Of a DNA stretch of 64,000 bases, positions 53,895 through 64,000 are shown piece by piece. The DNA comes from Isoperla grammatica (lineage: Eukaryota > Arthropoda > Insecta > Plecoptera > Perlodidae). Below the pieces are notes generated by a model. It was not told the DNA's origin and searched no databases. It worked only from the letters and a program-made list of their open reading frames with translations. The stretch is from the NCBI GenBank assembly GCA_945910005.1, contig OX246744.1:4578350-4642349 (forward strand), read 5' to 3'. Numbering within the stretch: the stretch's first letter is position 1; the number at the start of each line of letters is the position of its first letter. Position numbers and translations under genes: made by a program.

Positions 53895-56800
53895 TCAACT
53901 CATCATGTCGTTTATCTTGGTACCATGGAGTATTTTCACCAGCACATTATGTAGATAGTAGCCAGTCTTGTACATCTAGAATCACACAGAACATACAAGG
54001 GTTGAAGTCAAAAGAAAACATAATTGTGGTCAGTTATTCCACTAAGTTAGTACATATCATACATTGACATAAGTGATTTCCGGGACAAGAATTAAGAGTC
54101 TGCGGTAGCATAGCTCGTCGCTTAAAGGTTCTCTGTTCGTATCCTTAGAAATTGTGGGAAGATTTACCAGAGATATATTATCGGGGTCAACGGACAACAA
54201 AAAATCGAATGACAGAAAGACAGCCCCTGAAAATTACGTAAATATCGCAAAATGTGTGGTATGTCACGCAAGTATGTTTCTATAAACTGAAAGTAGATAT
54301 GATTGAGATTATTTAGAAGGAATAAAGTCGAGTAAATATACTCAGGTTCTCTTACAAATCGATACTTTGTGTGACATTACGTAATTTTCGAATGACAGAC
54401 ATACAGCCCCTGAAACTTACGTCAATATCTTTATATCTGTGGTATGTCACGCAGGTATGTTTCTATACGCTGAATGAAGATGTAATTGAAATTAATTATA
54501 AGGAATAAAATCAAGTAAACTACTCAGGTTCTCTGACAAATCGATACTTTGTGTGACATTACGTAATTTTCAAATGACAGACAGACAGCCGTTGAAACTT
54601 ACGTAATTATCTCAATATCAGTGGTATGTCACAAAAGTATGTTTCTATATGCTGAAAGAAGATGTACTTGAAATTATTAAAAAATAATCAAATCTAGTAA
54701 ACATACTCAGGTTCTCTTACAAATCGATAGTTGGGGTGACATTACGTAATTTTAGAATGACAGACAGACAGCCCCTGAAACCCATGTAGATATCTCAAAA
54801 TGTGTGGTATGTCACGCAAGTATGTTTCCATACGCTGAAAGAAAATGTAATTGAAATTACTTAGAAGGAATCAAGTCAAGTAAACATTCTCAGGTTTTCT
54901 TACAAATCGATACTTTGTGTGACATTACGTAATTTTTGAAAGACAGACAGACAGCCCCTGAAAATTACGTAATTATCTCAAAATGTGTCGTATATCACGC
55001 AGGTTTGTTTACATGTGCTTACAGTACGTGTATTTGAGATAAATTAGAAGCTAAAAGAACAAATAAATAATTTCAGGTTCTCTTACAAATCAAAACCTTG
55101 TGTGACATTACGTAATTTTCTTCTAACATAAAACTATCATTCATAAAATTATTTGTTTTCGTTATTTGTAGACGTGTTTATATGTCTCTTTGTATCTTCC
55201 CATGATTTCGATTTTAAACATTCCTACTGTCTGCTGCCGCGGACTCCAAGCTTTCGGAATAATTTGTATTCAAATGGACGTTTGATACAGCTAATTTTCC
55301 AAAATGCTTCACTCAAAATCCATATCAATGACCTCACATCATCATCAATATTTAATACAAGCAATATTTACATATTATTTGTAATTCTAAAATCAGTACT
55401 TTTACTTACAAATCTGAAGGACTTGACTGAGAGTGGCAGCCCTCCTGCTTTGAGTACCTCTGGTTTATTGGTTCTAGATATCATGATACGGATAGATCGC
55501 TTGAAGCTCTCCGAAGCTCCGTACCACTCACAACCATAGATAGCTTCTCTCAGCTTCTCGCTCTGGAATTGTTACAACCAGCGGGTTATATGACGGCTAA
55601 CAGCAAACGCATAAGAACAGACGCATGATTAAGTTATAAGCTTTACCTCGATGCTAAGGCTATTTCCAAACCAGCATAGTAGGAAGAATTCAACTGCCGC
55701 ACCTCCAAAAAGGACAGTTATAACTCCAACCATGATGTCAAATTCGGGAGCCTGAAAAAAGTGTAGTAATAATAATAATATTTTGTGGGAATCACTATAA
55801 AAGTCACCATACACGACAGAAATTGCCACACTTGCCACCCTTTTCAAAACTCAGATCTTCGCACCCAACAATGTGTAAACCAGAATTTATATTTCTGTGA
55901 ACTATAACCAAATCACACAAAATAATTCAAATAAATCCCATTCTGCTTTCGAACCACTTCACTCTACCCTAACCTTATCATCCTGATTTCAGTGCACACC
56001 CATTACCTCTGTACTCTCCCATTAGAGTATTATTTAATTATTACAGAAAATGTCTTTTTGCATCTTTCTACAAAATTGTTGATTTTTGTCTAAATATTTT
56101 CGTTTGCTGTTGCCAATATAGCGACCAAATTTTTTCAAGATTTGGATTTGTAATCAAACTTAACTTTGAAATACAAATCAATATTATAACTTTATTTTGA
56201 AAGTAGATTTTTGTTTTTTTTGTATATATATAAATAAATATATACATATATAAACTAGATTTACACAGGTTACTTCAAAATTGTGTGCTTGACACAATTT
56301 AAATTTCTCCTTCTATTTTGAATTGACGATCTAACCATACTATAGGCTACTAGCAACACCAAAAGACAACAATGAAACAAATGAATTGAACCGATGGATA
56401 AACAACAAGCTGTCAAAAAATAATTTTTTCTGATTTTGGAAAGGAAACAAAAAACAAACAAATACACACACAAAACTTTCACTTAGTCGTTGTCCATCAT
56501 TAAAAGTTTAAAATGGCAAGCAGTTACTATTGCTACACTTGTTTTTATTTGTATGTTTGCAAGTTTATTATTTTGACAGCTGATTGTTTGTCCATCAGTT
56601 CAATTAATTTGTTCCATTGTTGTAGTCCGGATGTGACGTCAGTTGCGAGTTGCCTTTCCACACAGAAATTACACTTTTTTCCAACACAGTTTAAAAAAAA
56701 TTTCACTTTGAGCTTTTTAAGACCTGTTATATCTGAATGGGTTAAGGACCCTGTCCGGCCGAGCTTATTAAGCAAAAGGAAATTGAGCCTTCCAAACGTC

Positions 56801-59800
56801 CAAACGCCAAACGTCCAAACGTCCAAACGTCCAAACGTTCAAACGTTTCCAGTATGACTTACCAGTGTAGTGATGTAGAGCGGCACTAACCCTGCCAGGA
56901 AGAGGACATACGTGGTGGAGTTTAGTGACACTTTGAACACTTTTTGCACATCTTTCGTCAAACTGTTGAGAACAAGCAGAATATAAAACAAGTCAAGTTT
57001 AGGGAGTAATCACGTGACTAATCAGCGGCCATGATTTAGAGAGAAATTGTGTGTTGACATCTGAGCTGTCAATATGCTGACCAAAAACATGAGAATTGTA
57101 GCACATATATCCCCCGATAGGAATTTTACGAAAATGATAATTGTATACCATTGTAAACGATCAAAACTTTATGTTGCTCTCAAGTTTCAAGTAATATAAG
57201 CAAACCAAATTAAGAGAACAGATGAATTTGCATCAAACGCCATCTGAAGTATTGTAACAATGAAGTACCAATCACAATACATTGGGGCCTCCAGTATATG
57301 GTGGCCATGCGCATTACGTGAATACACCCTACTGTTCATCTGTCTGTCATTCACAAAACAATATACCTACATAATACAACAACAATGCACAATATACAAA
57401 AGTTTTTATAATAGTGTAATACTTTTAAATCTATCTGTCTATTCAAACTAAGAATCAAGTCGTTGCAAAACGATTTTTTCTCGCTCTGAATTTTTTTATT
57501 TAAATTTAACAATATTATGTGGTGCATAAAACTGTAAAAAACATAACCCTTATTCACCCAAAGTACACCAACCTTAGAATCGTTTGATGATGTTGGACGC
57601 AACATTTTAGAAATGTCTCCATTTCAAGATTCTCATCTATATATTCTTTTTGTAGATTTTCGGGGACAATCATTCCTTCCTCATGTGGTTTCAGATGTAG
57701 ACTTGTTACTGGCAACGCTTCAGTAAGATCAATAACATGCTCAATGTTACTTAGTATGTTACTTTCTGTAGCAGTTTCCTCCCATTGTGCGTTGTAAGTT
57801 GGATCTTCCATAACAGCTGCATCATTTGTTTGTATCACTGATATGGCATTCCTTCCAAGGTCACGGTTTAGTTGCCCAAGAACTGACGTGTGACGTGTAC
57901 GCCGACAAACTCTTCCTTTTCGCTCATCGTTAGCCACTTCAACACTTACTACCTCAACATTGTTAGAATTTTGCGTTTCTTCACTTCCACAACTTTCTTG
58001 TACACAATCTTCGACATCACAAAAATCATCAGTTGTAGCTATACCTGAATTAGAGCCACGATATTGTTCGTGTTTTTCTTCGACAATTTCTTTGAGGTTC
58101 TTTATCTTGTACCGTAGAATTTTGTATTGCGCAATGAGGTGTATGATAAACGAGAGGTACAAAGTTGTAGGAAAAAATATCATAAAACAATCGAATATGT
58201 TCAAAGTGTTGATTGTCAACAATGATATCTCGAAGATAGGCGAGGATGAGTAATTGTATGGTAGCCAAATCCTTGAATTAAGAGAAGACGAATTTTAGTT
58301 TTTCTTAGCAATACACGTTATAAGGAACCCGCAACTGACCTAACATCCGGACTACAACAATGGAACAAATGAATTGAACTGATGGACAAACAATCAGCTG
58401 TCAAAATAATAAAATTGCAACCATACAAATAAAAACAAGTGTAGCAATAGTATTGAAAACTTCTAATGATGGACAACGACTAAGTGAAAGTTTTGTATGT
58501 GTATTTGTTTATTTTTTGTTTTGTTTTCCAAAATCAGAAGAAATAATTTTTTGACAGCGTGTTGTTTGTCCATCGATTCAATTAATTTGTTTCATTGTTG
58601 GCTTTTGGTGTTGCTAGTAGCCTATAGGGTGCACACCTTTTTCTGATGTGCCCCTCTTCAGGACACCATCTAGGTATGTTAGGGCGTTTGGATAGATGGG
58701 GAGAAATATCCGAGGGTTGTTAGTAGAACAATCCAAGCATTCGCTTTTACGACTGAAGAAAACCTCGGAAAAAAACTTCAGTCAGGATTGATGGTGGCCG
58801 GAATCGAACCAGCGATCTCCCGAATTAGAGAGTACAATGTTAGCTTAATTACATTTGGAAAATATTTTTACTTTGTTTTCTTAATTACATTGTTTATAGG
58901 TCTCTCACTTCAAGAAATATAGTATCAGGACCGCCCACATTTAGTTTCCAACTTAACAAGCGCGAATCACTAACGTTTTTCCCCATTATGTAGTACCATT
59001 TGGTTGCGGTAAGTTTTTTGACGGTAATGTACAAGAAAACGTGCAAGCAGGTTTCCGTCAAAAAACTTAACGCAACCAAATTGTACTAGATAATCGGGAA
59101 AAACGTTAGTGATTCGCACTTGTTAAGTTGGAAACTAATTGTGGGCGGTCCTGACTCCCCTGACACTATCTTACTGCTTGGTGTGAGATACCTTTAGTAT
59201 GTTATTTTGTCGTTCTTACCTGAGTGGAATAATTCTCTCCCTGAATCCCACAACCGTCAGACAAATAATCAAAAACACACTTCCAATTATTGCTAACCTC
59301 AAACCCACATGTGTCATCTTGTATAACATTCTGTTAGTTTTTCCTGTTACTTTCTCCAGGTATTTCCTAACCGAAGTATCAGGATCACAGAGCTTTTCAA
59401 GAGTTAAGAAGATTTGTCGTATGTTATCGCCGTTAAAATAGAGAGAATATGTCCTTGCAAGTTCGTTTACATTAAATACTATCATCGTAGTGATTTGGAC
59501 CATAGTGGGTAAGTCGCCCCATATGATGTACATACTAATGAAGTTAAATATGAGAGTGTACGACACTCGTAGTAACAGAACACGGAGTAGGTAATGTCTG
59601 TAGTAGCCAATGAAGCTCTTTGGTTCGTTGGATTTGGGCCAAACACCTGGAAATATAAAAATGTATTCATTTTTCGATTCTTCCTTCGATTTTTCAACAA
59701 TGAAAAAATGTTACCACCTGGGCCTGGATTCACGAAGATGCCTAACTCTAGGTTGTCCTAAGTTAGGCAAATCCTAGCCAAATAAATCAAGCTAAATCAT

Positions 59801-60261
59801 CTCTGGGTATTACTACACATTCACAAATACAATATTATTAGTTAAATTGTTGTTTTTGTACTTTATTTTGTCATTAAGACATTGCAGAACGACATATGCA
59901 TGATTTGCATCACTAAGATTTGCCTAACTAGGACGTCTTAGCACTTAGGCACCTTTGTGAATCTGGGCCCAGGGCCCAGATTTGTTGTTCTAGTGAATGT
60001 TTGTGTGTGCAAAAAATGTTCTTATTTAATTAAAAATGTGTATTGGAATAAACAACACCAGATTCTCGTGCTAAAAACCCGCATAATCATAGTATATATA
60101 TTAACCTATTTACAAATAATTTGTTTTCATAGAGAAATATATGATTAAAAATATGTTCACATACCCAGGTAGTAGAGATACCTCGCGCTTAGGCTTAGGC
60201 CTGTTCTCTGCCCCAGGACATTGTCCACCACAGCGGCTGGTGGAGCTTCTAATGACGTCAT
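53895..60261 (-). CDS. Odorant receptor OR-3 (insect 7tm_6 family), seven coding exons, 553 aa
   Basis: Exons on the minus strand: 60261-60165, 59646-59220, 58271-57573, 56962-56863, 55751-55647, 55562-55410 and 53975-53895 (TGA), all GT/AG with the same phases as OR-1 and OR-2, 1662 nt. Marks: exon 1 MTSLEAPP...LSLSARYLYYLG; SNEPKSF; WLPYNYSSSPIFE; AQYKILRY; VQHHQTILR; LLCWFGNSL; SFKRSI...LSVKSF; exon 7 TGYYLHNVLVKILHG. The exon 3 loop is the longest of the three, about 155 residues. Role as for its neighbours. Exons 3 and 4 lie between two reverse-complementary copies of MITE family R2 (56346-56660 and 58321-58626). Intron 6 holds a 183-bp tandem array and intron 2 a 230-bp foldback. It is convergent with OR-2. 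Confidence 0.9.
54090..54160 (+). mobile_element. tRNA-like SINE head, second family (fragment)
   Basis: AGAGTCTGCGGTAGCATAGC and GTTCTCTGTTCGTATCC resemble pol III A and B boxes and match 31560-31660. Confidence 0.4.
54207..55117. repeat. Tandem repeat, 183-bp unit, five copies, in OR-3 intron 6
   Basis: Units begin near 54207, 54390, 54572, 54755 and 54938 (period 182-183). Each contains GACAGACAGACAGCCCCTGAAA-like, GGTATGTCACGCA and GTGTGACATTACGTAATTTT segments. Copies differ by scattered changes, so the array is not new. Confidence 0.95.
56346..56660. mobile_element. Foldback MITE, family R2 (OR-3 intron 4)
   Basis: Begins CTACTAGCAACACC and ends CATTGTTGTAGTCCGGATGT followed by GACGTCAGTTGCG. 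It has internal inverted arms (GATGGATAAAC / GTTTGTCCATC). The whole element is the reverse complement of 58321-58626. Confidence 0.85.
56791..56850. repeat. (CCAAACGT)n octamer repeat next to OR-3 exon 4
   Basis: About seven imperfect octamers, ending 13 bases from the exon 4 donor on the minus strand. Confidence 0.9.
58321..58626. mobile_element. Foldback MITE, family R2 (OR-3 intron 2)
   Basis: Begins AAGGAACCCGCAACTGA and ends GGTGTTGCTAGTAG. Opposite orientation to 56346-56660, with few differences by eye over 300 bp. Its left end is 50 bases from the exon 3 acceptor. Confidence 0.85.
58630..58845 (-). mobile_element. tRNA-derived SINE (OR-3 intron 2)
   Basis: Reverse complement of the 31943-32206 SINE: B box GGTTCGATTCC on the minus strand at about 58798-58808, body with AAGCATTCG / GACTGAAG. 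It directly abuts the R2 element. Confidence 0.8.
58925..59154. mobile_element. Near-perfect foldback element, 230 bp (OR-3 intron 2)
   Basis: TCAGGACCGCCCACA...GTTTCCAACTTAACAAG and its reverse complement form arms of about 100 bases that differ at few positions. It ends about 65 bases from the exon 2 donor. Confidence 0.9.
59720..59970. mobile_element. MITE with GGGCC(T/C)GGATTCAC ends (OR-3 intron 1)
   Basis: Termini GGGCCTGGATTCACGAAG / CTTTGTGAATCTGGGCCC are inverted repeats; inner arms TTAGGCAAATC / GATTTGCCTAA too. Confidence 0.8.
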
Positions 60262-60344
60262 TATGATGTAACGTGATCTCGTTAACCAATAGGGCGCGGC
60301 CTAGTTACCTGGTGGAACTAGATTACATATTAAATAAATAAATT

Positions 60345-60556
60345 CACATTAAGAGTCTACCCACTCAGTAACGAAACTGATTTGCAGTGGAAGACTTTAA
60401 TTTAAAGTGACTAAACCAACCCTGTAGGCTCTAAACACCATCGACGAGTGAGCGATAACCAATCAAAGATAGATATTTCAAATACGAAACATATGAATCA
60501 GTGATTGGACAGTGCGAACACCTGCGGACAGATGCCAGAATCAACAAGGCCGATTC
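60345..60556 (-). mobile_element. Retroposon R1 (5'-truncated copy upstream of OR-3)
   Basis: AAATAAATAAATTCACATT tail then the R1 body to CAACAAGGCCGATTCAA, in reverse complement; it stops at the same internal point as other truncated copies. It starts 84 bases before the OR-3 ATG region. Confidence 0.85.
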
Positions 60557-61624
60557 AATAATAGATTAATAATAGAAGTGTTGAAAAACATAACTAGTGC
60601 AACAGGTGTATGATTATATATATGATATTTATAGAACTCTTCACTGTTAATAAAAAAATTTCAATGATTATAACATGTTGTTACAACCCTGTTCTATTTA
60701 ATATTACCACAACCTGTGCAATGTAAATATAGTTTAAAAAATATATTAATACACCATAAAAATCAATAAAATAACGGTTATATCATGGTAAATGTAGATG
60801 TGTAGAACATGATATATTATAAGCTTGACGCTCCCCTTCTGCTCCCCTCCATCGTTATGTGACCCTCCCCCCCCCCCCCTCCCCGTGACAACATTACAAA
60901 ATAATATTATAATATTTATAATCAGTTATCTTTATGCGGCTGAGCGGTGATCACATAACTAGGAGGTGGGCCTTCAAACTATATCAAACTGAAATTATAT
61001 TCTGTACTCTATCATCAATGTATTGCGCAAACCTTGTCAGCGGCAACCTCGTTCTAGTGCTTCTCGTTTCTTCCGCTTGGAGCGTTTCGTTTCTTTTTTA
61101 TGGCGATTATCCCAGCCTCTACTTATAGTGTTGTCGATTATGTTTTGCACTCCTGATTCTGGCAAAAGTGTATACAGCTTTTCACTTAAACACGTTACAA
61201 TTCTTTAAACGCACACACTTAAACTATACGTCTTGTGCTTGGCTTCTTACACTAGAACTGGCGCATATTCTTTGCATATCGGTCGTATTCGTGATACGAA
61301 TCGAATCGATTCGATATATTTTATGTATAATATCGATTGTAGATGCGTCACAGACGCAGATTACAGGGTAGCCCATACAGTAGTGTATATTCCATAAATA
61401 ACTCAAGAGTTGGACAGTCTGGTTGTTATTTTATTTATATATATATGGAGCTGGTAGTTATTCTTCATTTTGTGTCAACACTCAACAGTCATTAATTCAT
61501 ACTAGGTCTGTTTTATGTATTTGAATTTTTAAATTGTTATTTATTGATATGCTTGATGGTTTAGGAGACAGTTGAAGAGAAACAAGAAAATGTACAAATT
61601 ACGATCCCTTTAGGTTGAATAGAC
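60557..61624. other. No gene recognised; dispersed repeat near 60826-60960
   Basis: 60826-60960 (GACGCTCCCC, CATCGTTATGTGA, poly-C run) is the reverse complement of the segment at about 15161-15235. 61290-61325 has an imperfect ATTCG/CGAAT palindrome. No exons could be supported. Confidence 0.5.
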
Positions 61625-61790
61625 AATTTTCAAAATTGATCTAGGACGCCTAGATGTTAATCACTGGCCACTAGATCTGCAATGACTACAATGCACAACA
61701 CAATAACAACTATTTTTCAAACCTTATGTAAAGGTTCTTTTTTAAATTAATTGTATCTAAGGGTTCTAGATCAATTTTTAAAATGCGCAA
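61625..61790. mobile_element. Foldback MITE, family B (copy 2)
   Basis: CAAAATTGATCTAGGA near the left end and TTCTAGATCAATTTTTAAAA near the right end are inverted. ATGACTACAATGCACAACA resembles the interior of 5735-5950. Confidence 0.6.
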
Positions 61791-62106
61791 TTGATGCCTC
61801 GCGTGCTGCCTCTTTCGCTAATATCCTGACCGAAATTAGTGGCCTCAATAAATAATATTTATTGGCACTAAATAACCCCTCGTATCTGACAGCCCGACTT
61901 AGTTTGAAGTGGTCTGAAATCGCCCAGATTAGAGCTTATAATTGAGTTCGGGGGACCATCTGCGATATAATATAATGCTTTCTAAAGAATGAACTTATCA
62001 TTCAAATGTTGATATATCTATATAAAACGCGATAGCGGCTCGAATAGATTCAAACTACTTCATTAGAATAATCATGGCATTGCTTCAATATTATACATCA
62101 CAATTC

Positions 62107-62522
62107 CAGTGGCGTATACAGAGAACAGGGACTGGGAGGGCTAGAGCCCACTCCCCCCGAAATCCGAGCTTTAATCCCAGCTCTGCAAATCATCTAAATT
62201 TACGCAAAACATTGCATAAATACTCACGTAAAGGTGAGATTGTATAAGTTGTAACAATGTAGTAATTTTATATAATATTGATAGTTGAATTTATTTTGAA
62301 ATCGTATTTGGCACCGTTGTAACCTGTATCCCGTTCAACAAAGCTCCTTACCTTCGTCTAGTACACATAAAAACAACTTCAAAAATAAGGATTTATCAAA
62401 CATTGCCTGCGGCGCTATTGTGGGGGACGTCCCCCCATTGTGTCGTTTTTTGAGCACCTTTTTACAGTTAAGTTTTACTCTGGGCAGATCTCCCGCGAAA
62501 TATATTCCTGCGTACGCCACTG
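62107..62522. mobile_element. hAT-like MITE, 416 bp
   Basis: Ends CAGTGGCGTATACAG / CTGCGTACGCCACTG are inverted repeats of a common hAT-type terminus. No target duplication could be matched. The minus-strand frame inside has no transposase motif. Confidence 0.65.
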
Positions 62523-63083
62523 TATTCACAAAACATTTCAGTGTACACCACACCAGACTTTAATTGTTTCTCCGTATCAACGTGAAAGCTTATTACCTCT
62601 GAAACAGATATAACCCACCTGCAACCAATGAAATTGCTCATAAAGTTACAGCTTTTGTGAATCCGGCCCTAGATATTTGATTTGATTTACTAGTCTAACA
62701 ATAGACGAGCAATTACGAGCTAAACAATTTTAGTATAGAAAAAAAATCACTTTATTTAGCAATCCAACAGCGCAAATCGGAATAGTTAGCGGGATTTAAT
62801 TAAATCCAATACTTTCATTTCACAGTCCTTGATTTGCCAACGAACTTATTGAATCGTACAAATTAAATGTAACTTGCGTTTACGTATAGACCGATACAAA
62901 ATTGTATTGTTATAGTTTTCTTTTGTTTAATTAAAGAGCGGTTCACAAAATATAAAGTATCCTAGTTTTTTTTTTTTAAAGCGTTTCGTAAATTATTTCA
63001 CTAGTTAAAAGACGGAACGCGATAATATAGTTTTGTGCTTTCTACTGTCGTTTTTAGGAACGATTTTGTTTGATTGTTGTGTC

Positions 63084-63279
63084 TTAAGCCCCAAACGCAA
63101 TTGTCGGCATCGTGATCGTAATCTAGATTGAGATCGCAATTCTACATTTTCTCATGCTAAATCATTACGACATTACGATTTGGATGGTAAAATCGTAATG
63201 TCATGGTTTAGCGTGAGCAAATTGAGGATTGTGATTGTGATTGCGAACCCTATACCGACAATTCTGGTTGTGGCTTTAA
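63084..63279. mobile_element. Foldback MITE, about 196 bp
   Basis: TTAAGCCCCAAACGCAATTGTCGG and CCGACAATTCTGGTTGTGGCTTTAA pair. Arms continue to the centre (ATTACGATTT / AAATCGTAAT type motifs near 63175-63195). Confidence 0.8.
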
Positions 63280-64000
63280 ACTAATTAACTGCAATATTCT
63301 ACATAATTATCTCATCTATAATGGTTGATTATTATTAAGCGTCAATTGGCCACAGTTAATTGGCTGTAGAAGCCTATATTAAAGTAACAGGTTGTTTAAA
63401 TAAGGGGAAAATAAATAGAAATTTCTTTTAAAGCAGGTTAATTTGATTCTCATAATTTTTTAAGTTTCTGTTTACTTCTCTAATGAGAACGGAATTGACA
63501 CTAACTAGAAACCGGCAAACGACTTTAATAATATCGATTTATCTACTCTTCTCTAATTTAATATTGATTATTTGACTGATTCAACAAAAGACGGACGAAC
63601 TCAATAGAAAATAGATCATATTAGTGTGGTATTTATTAAGGATTCGTATTGATGTAATGTAGGCTAATACATATTTTGATTTATAAGGTTTCCTCTGTAC
63701 ATTTTCACGGTAGCTATTTAACAGAATACCAATTTACAATTCACGAAATCTAATTAATGTCAATGCAATTAGGAAGAAAAGGGTATAATAAGTAAACACA
63801 TTACTTGACTTGTCTATTAATATAATTTTAACATATTATCTATGTTCTCCGATGCATATAACATTATTTCATATAAATTATATTCGGTGTAATTTATTTT
63901 CTTCAATTTTCATTTTTATATATTTTGTTGTATTATTTTTTGCGGAAATCGAACAACAATTTGAATTTTAAAGTGGTTTTAAACATACAAACAGAGAACC
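63280..64000. other. No gene recognised
   Basis: AT-rich DNA to the end of the window; no exon or repeat could be supported. Confidence 0.5.

Noticed and set aside
55153..55539. 128-codon plus-strand frame
   Set aside because: Its conserved-looking end is the antisense of OR-3 exon 6.

Overview
The window is animal genomic DNA, and very probably from an insect. It holds split genes with GT/AG introns, three odorant-receptor genes of the insect 7tm_6 type, a secreted lipase with seven coding exons, a Dong/R4-type non-LTR retrotransposon, tRNA-derived SINEs and a dense load of foldback MITEs and simple repeats. The base composition is AT-rich, coding density is low and introns are kilobases long, which suggests a large, repeat-rich genome, possibly that of a hemimetabolous insect (weak inference). 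All gene models below were built by hand from splice sites and reading-frame phase. Nothing was searched against a database.

Layout. 1-801 is the 3' end of a family-B DNA polymerase gene of Polinton/Maverick-like type, followed by a long inverted repeat and, about 650 bp on, by a decayed second copy of its last codons. From 1.5 to 18.5 kb no gene was recognised; this stretch holds MITEs, tandem repeats (83 bp x3, 119 bp x6), microsatellites and two GC-richer blocks. 18558-30120 (minus) is a complete pancreatic-lipase-family gene of 361 codons with signal peptide and catalytic Ser/Asp/His; its 6.5-kb intron 2 carries a nearly intact Dong-like element (about 22.9-27.4 kb). 30.2-33.9 kb is repeat-rich intergenic DNA with SINEs, a MITE with clear target duplication and a truncated Jockey-like LINE tail.

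33978-60261 is an odorant-receptor cluster: OR-1 (33978-39390, plus, 539 aa), OR-2 (41504-48492, plus, 519 aa) and OR-3 (53895-60261, minus, 553 aa). All three have the same seven-exon plan, with identical lengths for exons 2 (427 nt), 4 (100), 5 (105) and 6 (153). Two things stand out. First, exon 3 encodes a greatly enlarged, fast-evolving, largely acidic intracellular loop 2. Second, exon 6 and about 35 bp of the intron before it are almost identical in all three genes, while the other exons are strongly diverged. In addition, a pair of reverse-complementary 300-bp elements brackets exons 3 and 4 of OR-3.

From 60.3 to 64 kb only repeats and MITEs were recognised. The lipase and OR-1 are divergently arranged 3.9 kb apart; OR-1 and OR-2 are tandem; OR-2 and OR-3 converge. 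Odorant receptors of this family work as ligand-gated ion channels together with the co-receptor Orco, which is not in the window. There is no sign that lipase and receptors form a functional unit.
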